Assembly: GCA_964614915.1 (NCBI GenBank)
Contig: CAZTNC010000002.1
Coordinates: forward strand, 61,029-125,028
DNA from: WTFY01 sp964614915
Lineage (GTDB): Bacteria > Pseudomonadota > Gammaproteobacteria > UBA4575
Direction of reading: 5' to 3'
DNA length: 64,000 nucleotides
How positions within the stretch are numbered: the first letter of the stretch is position 1; every line of letters starts with the position of its first letter. The notes under the pieces are model-generated. The model was given only the letters and a program-made list of their open reading frames with translations, ran no database searches and had not been told where the DNA came from. A program made the position numbers and the translations under genes. Positions 1 through 8,505 of this stretch are shown here, one piece after another.

Positions 1-601
1 GAAACAGGAATCCGGTGAATAGAGCAACACTCAACAGCAAAAACCCGACGCCAATGGTCTGGAACAGGAATCTCTCCGTATCGTGCAGTGGTCCCAGCGC
101 GCGTGTCATGCCACCCAGTTGATGCTTGCGCAGATGCCGGTCCTGGGCAAATAGCAGGATGGACTGCAGGGCGGATATTGCCAAAACGCTGAAGGCAAAC
201 AATGAGGCGACTATATGCAACTGCAGGCCATGCAGGTTGAGCGCGGAGGCTGCGATTTCAGGCCTGTAGATGGTCAATGCAATGCTGGTCACGACGATCG
301 GCAACACGAGCAGGCCAAGAAGTTCTGCCTTGCGGGCCATGGACAGGGCCAGCACCAGGACCGCGATGATAAAAAACAAGATGGACACCGCATTGTAGAA
401 CGTCAGGTTGAGGCCCTGTGCGGTAAAGGTCTGCGGGTACAGGTACGCGGCATGCAGGAGGCATGCAACGCCCCAGACTGTCAGCATCAGGCTGCGGTTG
501 CCGTCATGCTCGCTTTCACTCAGCTTGTGCGTGCGCCACAGGATGACCACGAAAGTCAGGGCGTAGAATGCGATCGCTGCAAACTTCAATAGGCTTGACA
601 T
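1..601 (-). CDS. CcsA/YpjD-like cytochrome c assembly membrane protein, partial
   Basis: The reading frame begins with ATG at 601 and runs off the left edge, giving about 200 residues of a polytopic inner-membrane protein. Hydrophobic segments alternate with short loops: near residues 5-22, 38-55, 66-86, 92-112, 128-150 and 178-200. A protein of this type, from the CcsA/HemX-like family linked to cytochrome c assembly (YpjD/CorE in E. coli), commonly lies divergent to ffh in gammaproteobacteria, as it does here. The C-terminal part, with the family's conserved Trp/His region, lies outside the window. The family call rests on topology and position, and the biochemical role is not shown by the sequence. 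Confidence 0.8.
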   Translation of the reverse strand, partial: MSSLLKFAAIAFYALTFVVILWRTHKLSESEHDGNRSLMLTVWGVACLLHAAYLYPQTFTAQGLNLTFYNAVSILFFIIAVLVLALSMARKAELLGLLVLPIVVTSIALTIYRPEIAASALNLHGLQLHIVASLFAFSVLAISALQSILLFAQDRHLRKHQLGGMTRALGPLHDTERFLFQTIGVGFLLLSVALFTGFLF

Positions 602-744
602 GGCCGTTACATGAACAGGTGGACCTGGAAAATTGTCTTCATGCGCAATCCCTGAAAAAGGTCGTGGCGTTTTTCCACTATACTATGCAACAGGCAAAAT
701 GCTACAGCTTGCAGCTTGGCTGAACCGGAGGTTTGCAAAAGCAC

Positions 745-2103
745 ATGTTTGAAAATTTGACGGGCCGTCTTGGCGGAACCGTAAAAAAACTGCGTGGGCA
801 AGCACGCCTGAGCGAGGAAAATATTCAGGATACGCTACGTGAAGTCCGAATGGCCCTGCTTGAGGCGGATGTGGCTTTGCCCGTGGTGCGTGGATTCATT
901 GACAGCGTCAAGCAGAAGGCGCTGGGTAAGGAGGTTTTGCAAAGCCTTTCCCCTGGTCAGTCCTTTATCAAGGTCGTGCATGATGAACTGATCCACCTCA
1001 TGGGGGATGCCAACGAGGAACTCACCTTGGCGGCGCAGCCTCCGGTGGTAATCCTGGTCGCGGGCCTGCAAGGGTCCGGCAAGACGACTAGCATAGCCAA
1101 GCTTTCCCGCTGGCTGAGCGAGCAGCGTAAAAAAAGCGTCGCGGTGACAAGCTGCGACGTGTACCGGCCAGCAGCGATTGACCAGCTGGAGACGCTGGCC
1201 CGGCAGGTGGGCGCCGAGTTCATTCCGAGTGAAACCTCGGAGAAGCCGGTCGAGATTGCCCGTCGCGCCGTGGACCATGTTCGCAAACAGTTCAAGGATG
1301 TCTTGCTGATCGATACGGCAGGCCGCTTGCATGTCGATGACGACATGATGCAGGAAATCAGCGCCCTGCATGCTGCCGTGCAGCCTACGGAAACCCTGTT
1401 TGTGGTGGACAGCATGAGTGGCCAGGATGCTGCGGTCTCCGCCCAGGCCTTCAATGATGCCCTGCCGCTGACAGGTGTGGTCCTGACAAAGACCGACGGG
1501 GATGCGCGCGGGGGAGCTGCCCTGTCCGTGCGGGAAATCACGGGCAAGCCGATCAAGTTTTTGGGTACGGGTGAAAAAGTCACGGCGCTGGAACCCTTTC
1601 ACCCGGAGCGCATCGCCTCACGCATCCTCGGCATGGGCGATGTCGTAAGCTTGGTCGAGAAGGTTGAGCAGGAAGTCGATCAGGCGCAGGCACACAAGCT
1701 TGCCCGGAAAATCAAAAAGGGGAGGGGCTTTGACTTGGTGGACCTCAAGCAGCAGCTTGAGCAGATGATGAACATGGGCGGCCTGACCAGCCTGGTCGAC
1801 AAGATTCCCGGAACAGCAGGCATGTTGCCCCAGAATGCCAAGGCGCTGGCGGACGAGAAGATGCTGCCCCGGATGATCGCAATCATCTCTTCAATGACAC
1901 CCCACGAGCGCCGTTTTCCAGATGTGATCAAGAATGCGCGCAAGCGAAGAATTGCAGCCGGCTCCGGCACACAGGTACAGGACGTCAACCGCCTGTTGAA
2001 ACAGCATATGCAGATGAAGAAAATGATGAAGAAAGTTTCCAAAAAAGGGGGGTTGCAGAGAATGATGCAGGCCATGCAGGGCAAGGCCCCGCCTCCCCAC
2101 TAG
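745..2103 (+). CDS. ffh: Signal recognition particle protein Ffh
   Basis: This is the protein subunit of the signal recognition particle. It binds 4.5S RNA and signal sequences of nascent inner-membrane proteins and delivers them to FtsY. The N domain opens MFENLTGRL, as in other Ffh proteins. The GTPase P-loop GLQGSGKTT is near residues 107-115, followed by DTAGR and TKTDGD. The C-terminal M domain is methionine-rich (HMQMKKMMKK near the end). ATG 745 matches the family N-terminus; an in-frame TTG at 733 would add four residues but lies one base after the GGAGG at 727-731. The length of 452 residues is normal. It is divergent from the CcsA-like gene and precedes the rpsP operon. Confidence 0.98.
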   Translation: MFENLTGRLGGTVKKLRGQARLSEENIQDTLREVRMALLEADVALPVVRGFIDSVKQKALGKEVLQSLSPGQSFIKVVHDELIHLMGDANEELTLAAQPPVVILVAGLQGSGKTTSIAKLSRWLSEQRKKSVAVTSCDVYRPAAIDQLETLARQVGAEFIPSETSEKPVEIARRAVDHVRKQFKDVLLIDTAGRLHVDDDMMQEISALHAAVQPTETLFVVDSMSGQDAAVSAQAFNDALPLTGVVLTKTDGDARGGAALSVREITGKPIKFLGTGEKVTALEPFHPERIASRILGMGDVVSLVEKVEQEVDQAQAHKLARKIKKGRGFDLVDLKQQLEQMMNMGGLTSLVDKIPGTAGMLPQNAKALADEKMLPRMIAIISSMTPHERRFPDVIKNARKRRIAAGSGTQVQDVNRLLKQHMQMKKMMKKVSKKGGLQRMMQAMQGKAPPPH

Positions 2104-2196
2104 TCCTGCACGCTGCGGAACAGGAGTGGTTTGGCTTTCTTTTCGGACTAAATTGCGTACAATGCACGATCTTCTGACACGTACTGGATGATATTT

Positions 2197-2448
2197 GTGG
2201 TAACGATTCGACTGTCCCGGGGCGGAGCGAAAAAACGCCCTTTTTACAACATTGTGGTCACGGATTCCCGCAAGCGCAGGGACAGTGGGTATATCGAGCG
2301 CATCGGCTATTTCAATCCGGTTGCAAAAGGCCAGGAAGTTGGCTTCTTCATTGAAGCTGAGCGCTATGAGCACTGGCTGGGGCATGGCGCACAACCGAGT
2401 GAGCGCGTGGACAGCCTGGTCAAGCAGCACCTCAAACAGGCGGGATAG
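2197..2448 (+). CDS. rpsP: 30S ribosomal protein S16
   Basis: S16 is an early-binding protein of the 30S subunit. The sequence has the family opening VTIRLSRGGAKKRPFYNIVV and the conserved ERIGYFNP. I chose GTG 2197 because it gives the family N-terminus MVTIRL and has a GGATG Shine-Dalgarno-like element six bases upstream. An in-frame ATG at 2188 would add three residues and is the alternative. It is the first gene of the conserved rpsP-rimM-trmD-rplS operon. Confidence 0.96.
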   Translation: MVTIRLSRGGAKKRPFYNIVVTDSRKRRDSGYIERIGYFNPVAKGQEVGFFIEAERYEHWLGHGAQPSERVDSLVKQHLKQAG

Positions 2449-2473
2449 CAGGAGCCGCAACCCGTTCGGGAAG

Positions 2474-2992
2474 TTGGGCCAGCATCCGGGCATCCAGGTA
2501 GGCTACGTACAGGGAGCCTTTGGGATTAAAGGCTGGCTCAGGATTCATTCCTTTTGCCGCCCGAAAGAGCAGATCCTTGAATATGCCTCGTGGGATTTGC
2601 GCATGGGCCATCTCGAGAATTCCTATCAGCAGGACCAGGGCAGATTGCATGGCCATGGAGTGGTCGCGCATCTGTCGGGGATTGATACACGCACTCAGGC
2701 CGAGGCCCTCAAACGTGCCCAGATCTGGGTATCGACCGCGCAGTTGCCGTCATTGCCCGCAGGCGAATATTACTGGTACCAACTCATCGGGCTTGATGTG
2801 AACACGGTGGCCGGACAGTGGCTGGGGAAGATCGAGCGCCTGATGGAAACAGGTACGCATGACGTGCTTGTGGTCAAGGATGGCGGCAGCGGAACAGAAG
2901 TCTTGATCCCTTACCTGCCGGGTGATGTGGTCAAAGAAGTCGATCTCGAGCGCAAGCGGATGACAGTAGACTGGCTGCTGGAATTCAGCTAG
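2474..2992 (+). CDS. rimM: Ribosome maturation factor RimM
   Basis: RimM assists 30S subunit maturation by binding S19 and the 16S rRNA 3' domain. The N-terminal motif GYVQGAFGIKGWLRIHSF and the C-terminal PRC-barrel motifs EYYWYQLIGLDV and GTHDVLVV are characteristic. The frame is open far upstream into rpsP, but homology begins only at about 2490. TTG 2474 is the nearest usable start and gives 172 residues, a normal RimM length. There is no clear Shine-Dalgarno at good spacing, so translation may be coupled to rpsP or start elsewhere, for example at GTG 2399 inside rpsP. Confidence 0.93.
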   Translation: MGQHPGIQVGYVQGAFGIKGWLRIHSFCRPKEQILEYASWDLRMGHLENSYQQDQGRLHGHGVVAHLSGIDTRTQAEALKRAQIWVSTAQLPSLPAGEYYWYQLIGLDVNTVAGQWLGKIERLMETGTHDVLVVKDGGSGTEVLIPYLPGDVVKEVDLERKRMTVDWLLEFS

Positions 2993-3001
2993 AAAGTTCT
3001 G

Positions 3002-3742
3002 ATGATGCGGATCCGGATTATTACCCTGTTTCCCGAGATGGTCCAGAACCTGGCCCGCTTCGGGGTCATTGGCCGTGCCATCGAGGGGGGTCTGGTGAAA
3101 CTGGATACACTGAACCCGCGTGACTACTCAACGGACCCCCATGGCCGTGTCGACGATCGGCCTTTCGGGGGCGGACCGGGCATGGTGATGCGCTATGAGC
3201 CACTGCAAAAGGCAATTCACCAAGCCCGTGACAACGAGCCGGACAGCCATGTCGTGTGCCTGTCTGCACAGGGCAAGCTCTTCGAGCAAACGGATGTGGC
3301 TCGCCTGCTCACCCATGCCAATCTCGTGCTTGTGGCAGGGCGCTATGAGGGCATTGATGAAAGACTGGTCGAAGCCGAAACCGATGAGGAGCTCTCAGTG
3401 GGCGATTTTGTTGTCAGTGGCGGAGAGCTGCCGGCAATGCTGCTGGTGGATGCCCTGATCCGGCATGTGCCCGGTGCGCTGGGGCACGAGGAATCGGCCC
3501 GGCAGGATTCCTTTGTTGACGGGATGCTCGATTGCCCGCATTATACGCGCCCGGGGAAGATTGATGGCCGCGAGGTCCCGGAAGTACTGCTTCAGGGAGA
3601 TCATCAAGCCATCGAGCGCTGGCGAGAGAAGCAGGCGCTGGGGCGTACCTACCTGCGCAGGCCGGATGTGTTTGCCAGGCTGGACCTCAGCGAGGAGCAG
3701 AAAGTCCTGCTGGAGGAGTACCTGCAGGAGCAGGGGATTTAA
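3002..3742 (+). CDS. trmD: tRNA (guanine-N1)-methyltransferase TrmD
   Basis: TrmD methylates G37 of tRNAs with G at position 36, using S-adenosylmethionine, and so prevents +1 frameshifting. The SPOUT-class trefoil-knot motifs are visible: LFPEM at the N-terminus, DDRPFGGGPGMVM, AGRYEGIDERL and GDFVVSGGELPA. The length of 246 residues is typical. ATG 3002 is followed at once by ATG 3005, and either could be used. The gene starts nine bases after rimM within the ribosomal operon. Confidence 0.98.
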   Translation: MMRIRIITLFPEMVQNLARFGVIGRAIEGGLVKLDTLNPRDYSTDPHGRVDDRPFGGGPGMVMRYEPLQKAIHQARDNEPDSHVVCLSAQGKLFEQTDVARLLTHANLVLVAGRYEGIDERLVEAETDEELSVGDFVVSGGELPAMLLVDALIRHVPGALGHEESARQDSFVDGMLDCPHYTRPGKIDGREVPEVLLQGDHQAIERWREKQALGRTYLRRPDVFARLDLSEEQKVLLEEYLQEQGI

Positions 3743-3766
3743 TGAATACCAAGGTAAGAGACAGTC

Positions 3767-4111
3767 ATGACCAACATCATCGAAGAGCTGAACCGAGAGC
3801 AGCTTAAACAAGACATTCCGGAATTCAATCCCGGTGATACCGTGGTGGTGCAGGTCAAGGTAAGGGAGGGAAACCGTCAGCGTTTGCAGGCTTTCGAAGG
3901 AGTCGTCATCGCCAAGCGCAATCGCGGAATCAACTCGGCATTCACCGTGAGGAAGCTTTCCCATGGAGAGGGAGTCGAGCGCACCTTTCAAACGCACAGT
4001 CCCCTGATTGCGGGCATCAAGGTCAAGCGCAGGGGCAAGGTAAGACGCGCCAAGCTGTACTACCTGCGGGGCAGGACTGGCAAGGCCGCCCGAATCAAGG
4101 AAAAAATCTAG
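3767..4111 (+). CDS. rplS: 50S ribosomal protein L19
   Basis: L19 sits at the interface of the 30S and 50S subunits. The sequence shows the family N-terminus MTNIIEELNREQ, then DIPEFNPGDTVVV, FEGVVIAKRNRG and the basic C-terminal segment KVRRAKLYYLRGRTGKAARI. At 114 residues the length is normal. It is the last gene of the rpsP-rimM-trmD-rplS cluster, 24 bases after trmD. Confidence 0.98.
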   Translation: MTNIIEELNREQLKQDIPEFNPGDTVVVQVKVREGNRQRLQAFEGVVIAKRNRGINSAFTVRKLSHGEGVERTFQTHSPLIAGIKVKRRGKVRRAKLYYLRGRTGKAARIKEKI

Positions 4112-4198
4112 CCTCTTCCAGCTTTTGCAGAATCTCCATTCCCGCTTCAATGGGGAATATACGCCCGACAGCAGACACGGGTAAAATCAGCCATTCCA

Positions 4199-4669
4199 AT
4201 GAGAAAAACGATCTTAGCGACGCCGATCGGAAACCTTGCAGTGGAATACGAAGGTGATTTCGTGGTGGCTGTGCGGTCTACGAGTGCAGACACGCTCACC
4301 GCTAGAGACTCCTTTGCAAGGGAGGTGCGAAGACAGCTCAAAGCCTGGTTCGCGGGACGGCTGAAGACGTTTGACATCCCGTTCCTGTTTCCGGATGCGA
4401 CCGACTTTCAGGTGCGTGTCTGGGACCAGATCACAAAGATTCCGTTTGGTGCCACGCAAACGTATGGAGAGATTGCCGGAAAAATCAAATCCGGGCCCCG
4501 AGCCGTGGGCGGCGCCTGCAGGTGTAATGACCTGCTGCTGATCGTGCCCTGTCACCGTGTAGTGGCAGCAACCGGCCTGGGAGGATTCATGGGCGACAGG
4601 GATGGCAGTCTAGTGCGCCGCAAGCAATGGCTGCTCGATCACGAGCATAAATATCGGCACGGACGCTGA
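4199..4669 (+). CDS. ogt: Methylated-DNA--protein-cysteine methyltransferase
   Basis: This suicide repair enzyme transfers alkyl groups from O6-alkylguanine in DNA to its own cysteine. The active-site motif IVPCHRV is near residues 115-121, with the nucleophile at Cys118. It is preceded by the helix-turn-helix region IPFGATQTYGEIAGKI and followed by GGFMG. The length of 156 residues matches single-domain Ogt rather than the larger Ada. It lies 87 bases after rplS on the same strand and looks like an independent gene. Confidence 0.93.
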   Translation: MRKTILATPIGNLAVEYEGDFVVAVRSTSADTLTARDSFAREVRRQLKAWFAGRLKTFDIPFLFPDATDFQVRVWDQITKIPFGATQTYGEIAGKIKSGPRAVGGACRCNDLLLIVPCHRVVAATGLGGFMGDRDGSLVRRKQWLLDHEHKYRHGR

Positions 4670-4703
4670 GGAAGGTCTGCGTCGGTAAACGGCCATTCAA
4701 GTT

Positions 4704-5405
4704 ATGCATATCCATTACCTCAAGCATGTGCCTTTTGAGGGTCTTGGAAGCATGGAGAATATTTTCGTTTCCGAGGAACACCGCCTTTCGAATACGTGCC
4801 TGTATCTGGGACAGGCGTTGCCACCCGTTCACAGCATCGATGCGCTGATCATCATGGGCGGACCGATGGGTGTGCATGACACTGCCCGCCATCCATGGCT
4901 GCTGCAGGAAAAGGAATTTATTGAGTCCGTGATGCACCGTCAGATTCCCGTGCTGGGTGTGTGCCTGGGTGCACAGCTGCTTGCCGAGGTGCTTGGGGCT
5001 CGTGTAACGAAAAACGCATGCGAGGAGATCGGCTGGTTTCCGGTGAGGCGCACACAGGAGCTTGATGGAACCTGTGCGCAAGATTTCCCGGCGAGCTTTG
5101 AGGCCCTGCACTGGCATGGGGACACGTTTTCGATCCCCTCAGGTGCGACCGGCTTTATTGCAAGCGAGGGCTGTGCGAACCAGGCCTTCGTGTACGGGGA
5201 TCATGTGCTGGCCCTGCAATTCCACCTCGAGATGCTGCCCAGCCATGTACAGGCCATCTACCAGGCATGCGGTGATCCTGACCAGACCGGTGCCTACATC
5301 CAGGGACTCGATGAGATGCTGGAGCCGGTCGAAAAATTTTGTCAGGCTCAGAAAATCCTGAGGAAATTCCTGAGAACCTTTATTTCTCGGGAAACGGCCA
5401 TATAA
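4704..5405 (+). CDS. Class I glutamine amidotransferase-like protein
   Basis: The protein has the GMP-synthase-type glutaminase fold. The nucleophile elbow is VLGVCLGAQ with Cys87, and the His/Glu pair is in LQFHLEM at His174 and Glu176. The oxyanion-hole region IIMGGPMG is near residues 49-56. Such stand-alone amidotransferases hydrolyse glutamine or gamma-glutamyl compounds; the acceptor cannot be deduced here. The length of 233 residues is normal for the stand-alone class. No synthase partner gene is nearby. Confidence 0.85.
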   Translation: MHIHYLKHVPFEGLGSMENIFVSEEHRLSNTCLYLGQALPPVHSIDALIIMGGPMGVHDTARHPWLLQEKEFIESVMHRQIPVLGVCLGAQLLAEVLGARVTKNACEEIGWFPVRRTQELDGTCAQDFPASFEALHWHGDTFSIPSGATGFIASEGCANQAFVYGDHVLALQFHLEMLPSHVQAIYQACGDPDQTGAYIQGLDEMLEPVEKFCQAQKILRKFLRTFISRETAI

Positions 5406-5439
5406 ACTAGCCAGTGGACTTGATTCACGGGAGAAGACG

Positions 5440-5646
5440 ATGGAAGACAACAGCAGAAAAGACATTCGTGGACTGCTCAAGACGTTTGGCGTGCGCGCGG
5501 ATGAAGCAATCGTGGGCCACTTGGCTAGGAACCCCGGGGTTGGCAAACTCCGGCTGAAAGTGTGCCTGTGCGACCTGACGGACTACGGGGATCACACGCC
5601 GGACGAGGCTTTGTCATTGGAAGTGGAAGGTGACATCAACCGGTGA
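5440..5646 (+). CDS. Small hypothetical protein upstream of htpG
   Basis: I do not recognise this 68-residue protein. It has a good Shine-Dalgarno (GGAGAAG) before ATG 5440 and ends 30 bases before htpG. The N-terminal half is basic with KDIRGLLKTFGV, and the C-terminal half is acidic with a CLCD motif. There is no signal peptide or membrane segment. Position and ribosome site suggest a real gene, perhaps cotranscribed with htpG. Confidence 0.6.
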   Translation: MEDNSRKDIRGLLKTFGVRADEAIVGHLARNPGVGKLRLKVCLCDLTDYGDHTPDEALSLEVEGDINR

Positions 5647-5676
5647 ATTCCTGCAACTGATTTTTAAAGAGACAAG

Positions 5677-7581
5677 ATGAGCACGGAAACCAAAAAAGAG
5701 ACTTTGCAGTTCGAGACCGAAGTCACTCAGCTGTTACACCTGATGATTCATTCTCTTTATTCGAATAAGGAGATATTCCTGCGTGAGCTGATTTCCAATG
5801 CCTCGGATGCCTGTGACAGGCTGCGCTTTGAGGCCGTGTCCAATGATGCCTTGCTGAGCAAGGACCCTGATCTCAAAATACAGGTCGAGTTTGACAAGGA
5901 TGCCGGCACCGTCACGGTTCGTGACAACGGCATCGGCATGAGCCGTGAAGAAGTGGTCGGCAATATTGGTACCATTGCCCGCTCGGGAACCCGGGAGTTT
6001 CTCGACCAGCTCACCGGGGACCAAAGCAAGGACTCGCATCTCATCGGCCAGTTCGGAGTTGGCTTTTATTCCGCGTTCATTGTCGCCGAGAAAGTCACCC
6101 TGACCACCCTGAAGGCGGGCCTTGAGGATGACCAGGCGGTTCGCTGGGAATCCCAGGGTACGGGCTCGTACACCCTGGAAGATGTGAAAAAGGCCAAGCG
6201 TGGCACCGAAGTCGTCCTGCATTTGAAAAAGGATCAGGAAGAGTTGCTCAACAGCTGGCAACTTCGCTCCATCATTACGAAGTACTCTGACCACGTGCCT
6301 CTGCCGATTGAAATGCGGGAACTGAACGACAAGGGCGAGGCTACGGCGAAATGGGAAACCGTCAACAAGGCATCGGCACTCTGGGCCCGTCCCAAAGGCG
6401 AGATCAGTGATGAGGAATATGCGGAATTCTACAAGCATGTAAGCCACGATTTTGCGGAACCCCTGGTCTGGACACACAATCGTGTCGAGGGCAAAACGGA
6501 ATACATCTCGCTGTTGTATATTCCGAAGCAGGCCCCCTTCGACCTGTTCGAACCCAATCCTGCGCACGGTGTGAAACTTTATGTGCAGAGGGTATTTATC
6601 ATGGATGATGCCGAAAAACTGCTGCCCCGGTACTTGCGTTTCATCCGGGGAGTCATCGACTCCAATGATTTGCCGCTCAACATCTCGCGCGAGATTCTGC
6701 AAAGCAACAAGATCATCGACAACATCCGTTCGGGCTCGGTCAAGAAGATTCTGGGTCTGCTGGAGAACATGGCTGCCAGCGAACCGGAAAGGTACCAGGA
6801 GTTCTGGTCCGTGTTCGGCAAGGTCCTGAAAGAGGGTCCTGGTGAAGATTTTGCCAACCGAGAAAAAATTGCCGGGCTCCTGAGGTTCGCCTCCACGAAT
6901 CAGGACAGCGAACACCAGAATGTCTCGCTGGATGAATACATTGCCCGTATGAAACCGGAGCAGGACAAGATCTACTACATCACCGCGGACAGTCACGCAA
7001 CGGCCAAGAGCAGCCCCCACCTGGAAATCTTTCGCGACAAGGGTATTGAAGTGCTGTTGCTTGCGGACCGGGTGGATGAATGGCTGATGAGCCATCTGAC
7101 CGAGTATCAGGAAAAATCCTTCGCGTCCATTGCCAAGGGTGAACTCGACCTGGGGGAGATCAGCGATGAAGAAGACAAGAAAGCGCTGAAGGAGAAGGAA
7201 AAGGAAGCCGAAAAGCTGGTCGAGCGTATCGGGAAAGTCCTGGAAGACAAGGTGGAAGCAGTGCGGGTTTCACATCGGCTGACGTCCTCACCCGCATGCA
7301 TTGTCCTGAGTGAGCATGAGATGGCCCTGTACATGCAGCATTTGATGAAGCAGGCAGGGCATGAACTGCCCTCGACCAAGCCTGTCCTGGAAATCAACCC
7401 CGACCATACCCTGGTCAGACGAATGGAAGATGAACCGGCCGAGGACCGGTTCGAAGACTGGGCCAGGATCCTGTTCGACCAGGCAATTCTTGCAGAGGGC
7501 GGGCAACTCGAAGACCCGGCGGCTTTCGTGAACCGGCTGAACCGGCTGATCAGCGAAATCAGCAGCGAAGCCGGCGCTTAG
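5677..7581 (+). CDS. htpG: Chaperone protein HtpG (Hsp90)
   Basis: HtpG is the bacterial Hsp90, an ATP-dependent dimeric chaperone acting on late folding intermediates in the cytoplasm. The N-terminal GHKL ATPase domain shows ELISNASDACDRLRF, RDNGIGMSREE and GQFGVGFYSAF. The middle domain carries LPLNISREILQ, and the C-terminal dimerisation domain completes 634 residues, the usual length. ATG 5677 follows an AAAGAGA ribosome-binding site. It converges with the GST gene on the other strand. Confidence 0.98.
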   Translation: MSTETKKETLQFETEVTQLLHLMIHSLYSNKEIFLRELISNASDACDRLRFEAVSNDALLSKDPDLKIQVEFDKDAGTVTVRDNGIGMSREEVVGNIGTIARSGTREFLDQLTGDQSKDSHLIGQFGVGFYSAFIVAEKVTLTTLKAGLEDDQAVRWESQGTGSYTLEDVKKAKRGTEVVLHLKKDQEELLNSWQLRSIITKYSDHVPLPIEMRELNDKGEATAKWETVNKASALWARPKGEISDEEYAEFYKHVSHDFAEPLVWTHNRVEGKTEYISLLYIPKQAPFDLFEPNPAHGVKLYVQRVFIMDDAEKLLPRYLRFIRGVIDSNDLPLNISREILQSNKIIDNIRSGSVKKILGLLENMAASEPERYQEFWSVFGKVLKEGPGEDFANREKIAGLLRFASTNQDSEHQNVSLDEYIARMKPEQDKIYYITADSHATAKSSPHLEIFRDKGIEVLLLADRVDEWLMSHLTEYQEKSFASIAKGELDLGEISDEEDKKALKEKEKEAEKLVERIGKVLEDKVEAVRVSHRLTSSPACIVLSEHEMALYMQHLMKQAGHELPSTKPVLEINPDHTLVRRMEDEPAEDRFEDWARILFDQAILAEGGQLEDPAAFVNRLNRLISEISSEAGA

Positions 7582-7635
7582 ACGAGCGTTTCCGATTATT
7601 GCATGGGGTCGGAAGCCCCCAGAGACAAGTGGATA

Positions 7636-7651
7636 CCGGGTGCCGGCCCGG
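7636..7651. terminator. Possible hairpin between convergent htpG and GST genes
   Basis: A short inverted repeat, CCGGG at 7636-7640 and CCCGG at 7647-7651 with a six-base loop, lies in the 72-base gap between two convergent genes. No clear U-run follows on either strand, so this is only a weak candidate for a bidirectional terminator. Confidence 0.3.
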
Positions 7652-7653
7652 CC

Positions 7654-8313
7654 CTACAGCAGGCTTCCCAGATGCCCGTTTTGCGCCCTGATCTTGCTGG
7701 TGTAGTGCAACTCGAAATCTTCGATGATTGATTTCTGCACCGACTCCAGGGTGAGCAGGTTTTCTTTCCATCGCTGCAGCTTCGGAAAACGGCCCCAGTC
7801 CAGGAAATCGATCTTTCTACATATGAAATCCAGGCGTATCAGCAGCGGCGCATAGGCCGCATCAACCAGGGCGAAATTGTCACCATTGAAAAAAACAGTG
7901 TGTGCCAGAATGTTCTCCACATACTGCAGCCGTTCTTCACATACACTCATTTGCTGGCGCATCTCGTTTTCCGTCTTGGCATCGGCCATCATGTAGAGGT
8001 CTGCTAGGCATGTGCCCCCGAATTCGATCCACGCACGGTTTTTTGCCAGGGTAAGCGGGTCCGATGGCTTGAGCGTGCCCGGGGTCACATCGTCAACAAA
8101 TTCATTGATCACTGCGGACTCGAACAGCACCTCGGAGTCGTCCACTTTGAGGACCGGTACCCTGCCAAGTGGCGAGATTTGCAGGAACCAGTCCGGAGGG
8201 TTGGCCAAATCGATGAAAGTGATCCCGTACTCGCAGCCTTTGTGATTCAGCGTGATCACGCTGCGCTGTACGAACGGGCAGACATTAAAGCTTACAAGTT
8301 CCAGATTGGCCAT
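7654..8313 (-). CDS. Glutathione S-transferase family protein
   Basis: The N-terminal thioredoxin-like domain carries the putative active-site motif FNVCPFVQR, with Cys12 placed as in omega- and beta-like GSTs. ISPLGRVPVLKVDD follows, with the conserved cis-Pro that contacts glutathione, and then the DSEVLFESAVI region. The helical C-terminal domain includes the N-capping-like FALVDAAYAPLL. Its 219 residues are normal. The substrate is unknown; a Cys-type active site suggests thiol transfer or dehydroascorbate reduction rather than classic conjugation. It is convergent with htpG. Confidence 0.88.
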   Translation of the reverse strand: MANLELVSFNVCPFVQRSVITLNHKGCEYGITFIDLANPPDWFLQISPLGRVPVLKVDDSEVLFESAVINEFVDDVTPGTLKPSDPLTLAKNRAWIEFGGTCLADLYMMADAKTENEMRQQMSVCEERLQYVENILAHTVFFNGDNFALVDAAYAPLLIRLDFICRKIDFLDWGRFPKLQRWKENLLTLESVQKSIIEDFELHYTSKIRAQNGHLGSLL

Positions 8314-8461
8314 TTTCCGACATGAAGTTTGGAAAGTGCGACATTATACGTGCTGCAGGCGAAATGGGAACACGCATGCCGGTCCGGTATCAGAATGGCG
8401 GAATGGCAGCGCCCAGTTTCACGGGCACTACGAGGCGAGGGGTCGGGAGTCTTTAGGAAAG

Positions 8462-8492
8462 GGGGAGGCAGTCCGATATGGAACGCCTCCCC
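8462..8492 (-). terminator. Likely katG transcription terminator
   Basis: GGGGAGGC at 8462-8469 pairs perfectly with GCCTCCCC at 8485-8492 across a 15-base loop, starting 13 bases past the katG stop codon. Read on the minus strand, the stem is followed by a weak CTTTCC stretch. Position and an eight-pair GC stem support a terminator, although the U-tract is poor. Confidence 0.6.
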
Positions 8493-8505
8493 TGTGTTTA
8501 CACAA

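Noticed and set aside
835..1602. Long minus-strand frame opposite ffh
   Set aside because: It lies wholly within the conserved ffh gene, shows no recognisable domain, and is explained by codon bias.
2131..2163. Promoter-like TTGGCT and TACAAT before rpsP
   Set aside because: The 21-base spacing is outside the usual range; a promoter is expected here but these hexamers do not prove it.
5734..7095. 453-codon minus-strand frame opposite htpG
   Set aside because: It is a mirror frame of a highly conserved chaperone gene with no family resemblance or ribosome site.
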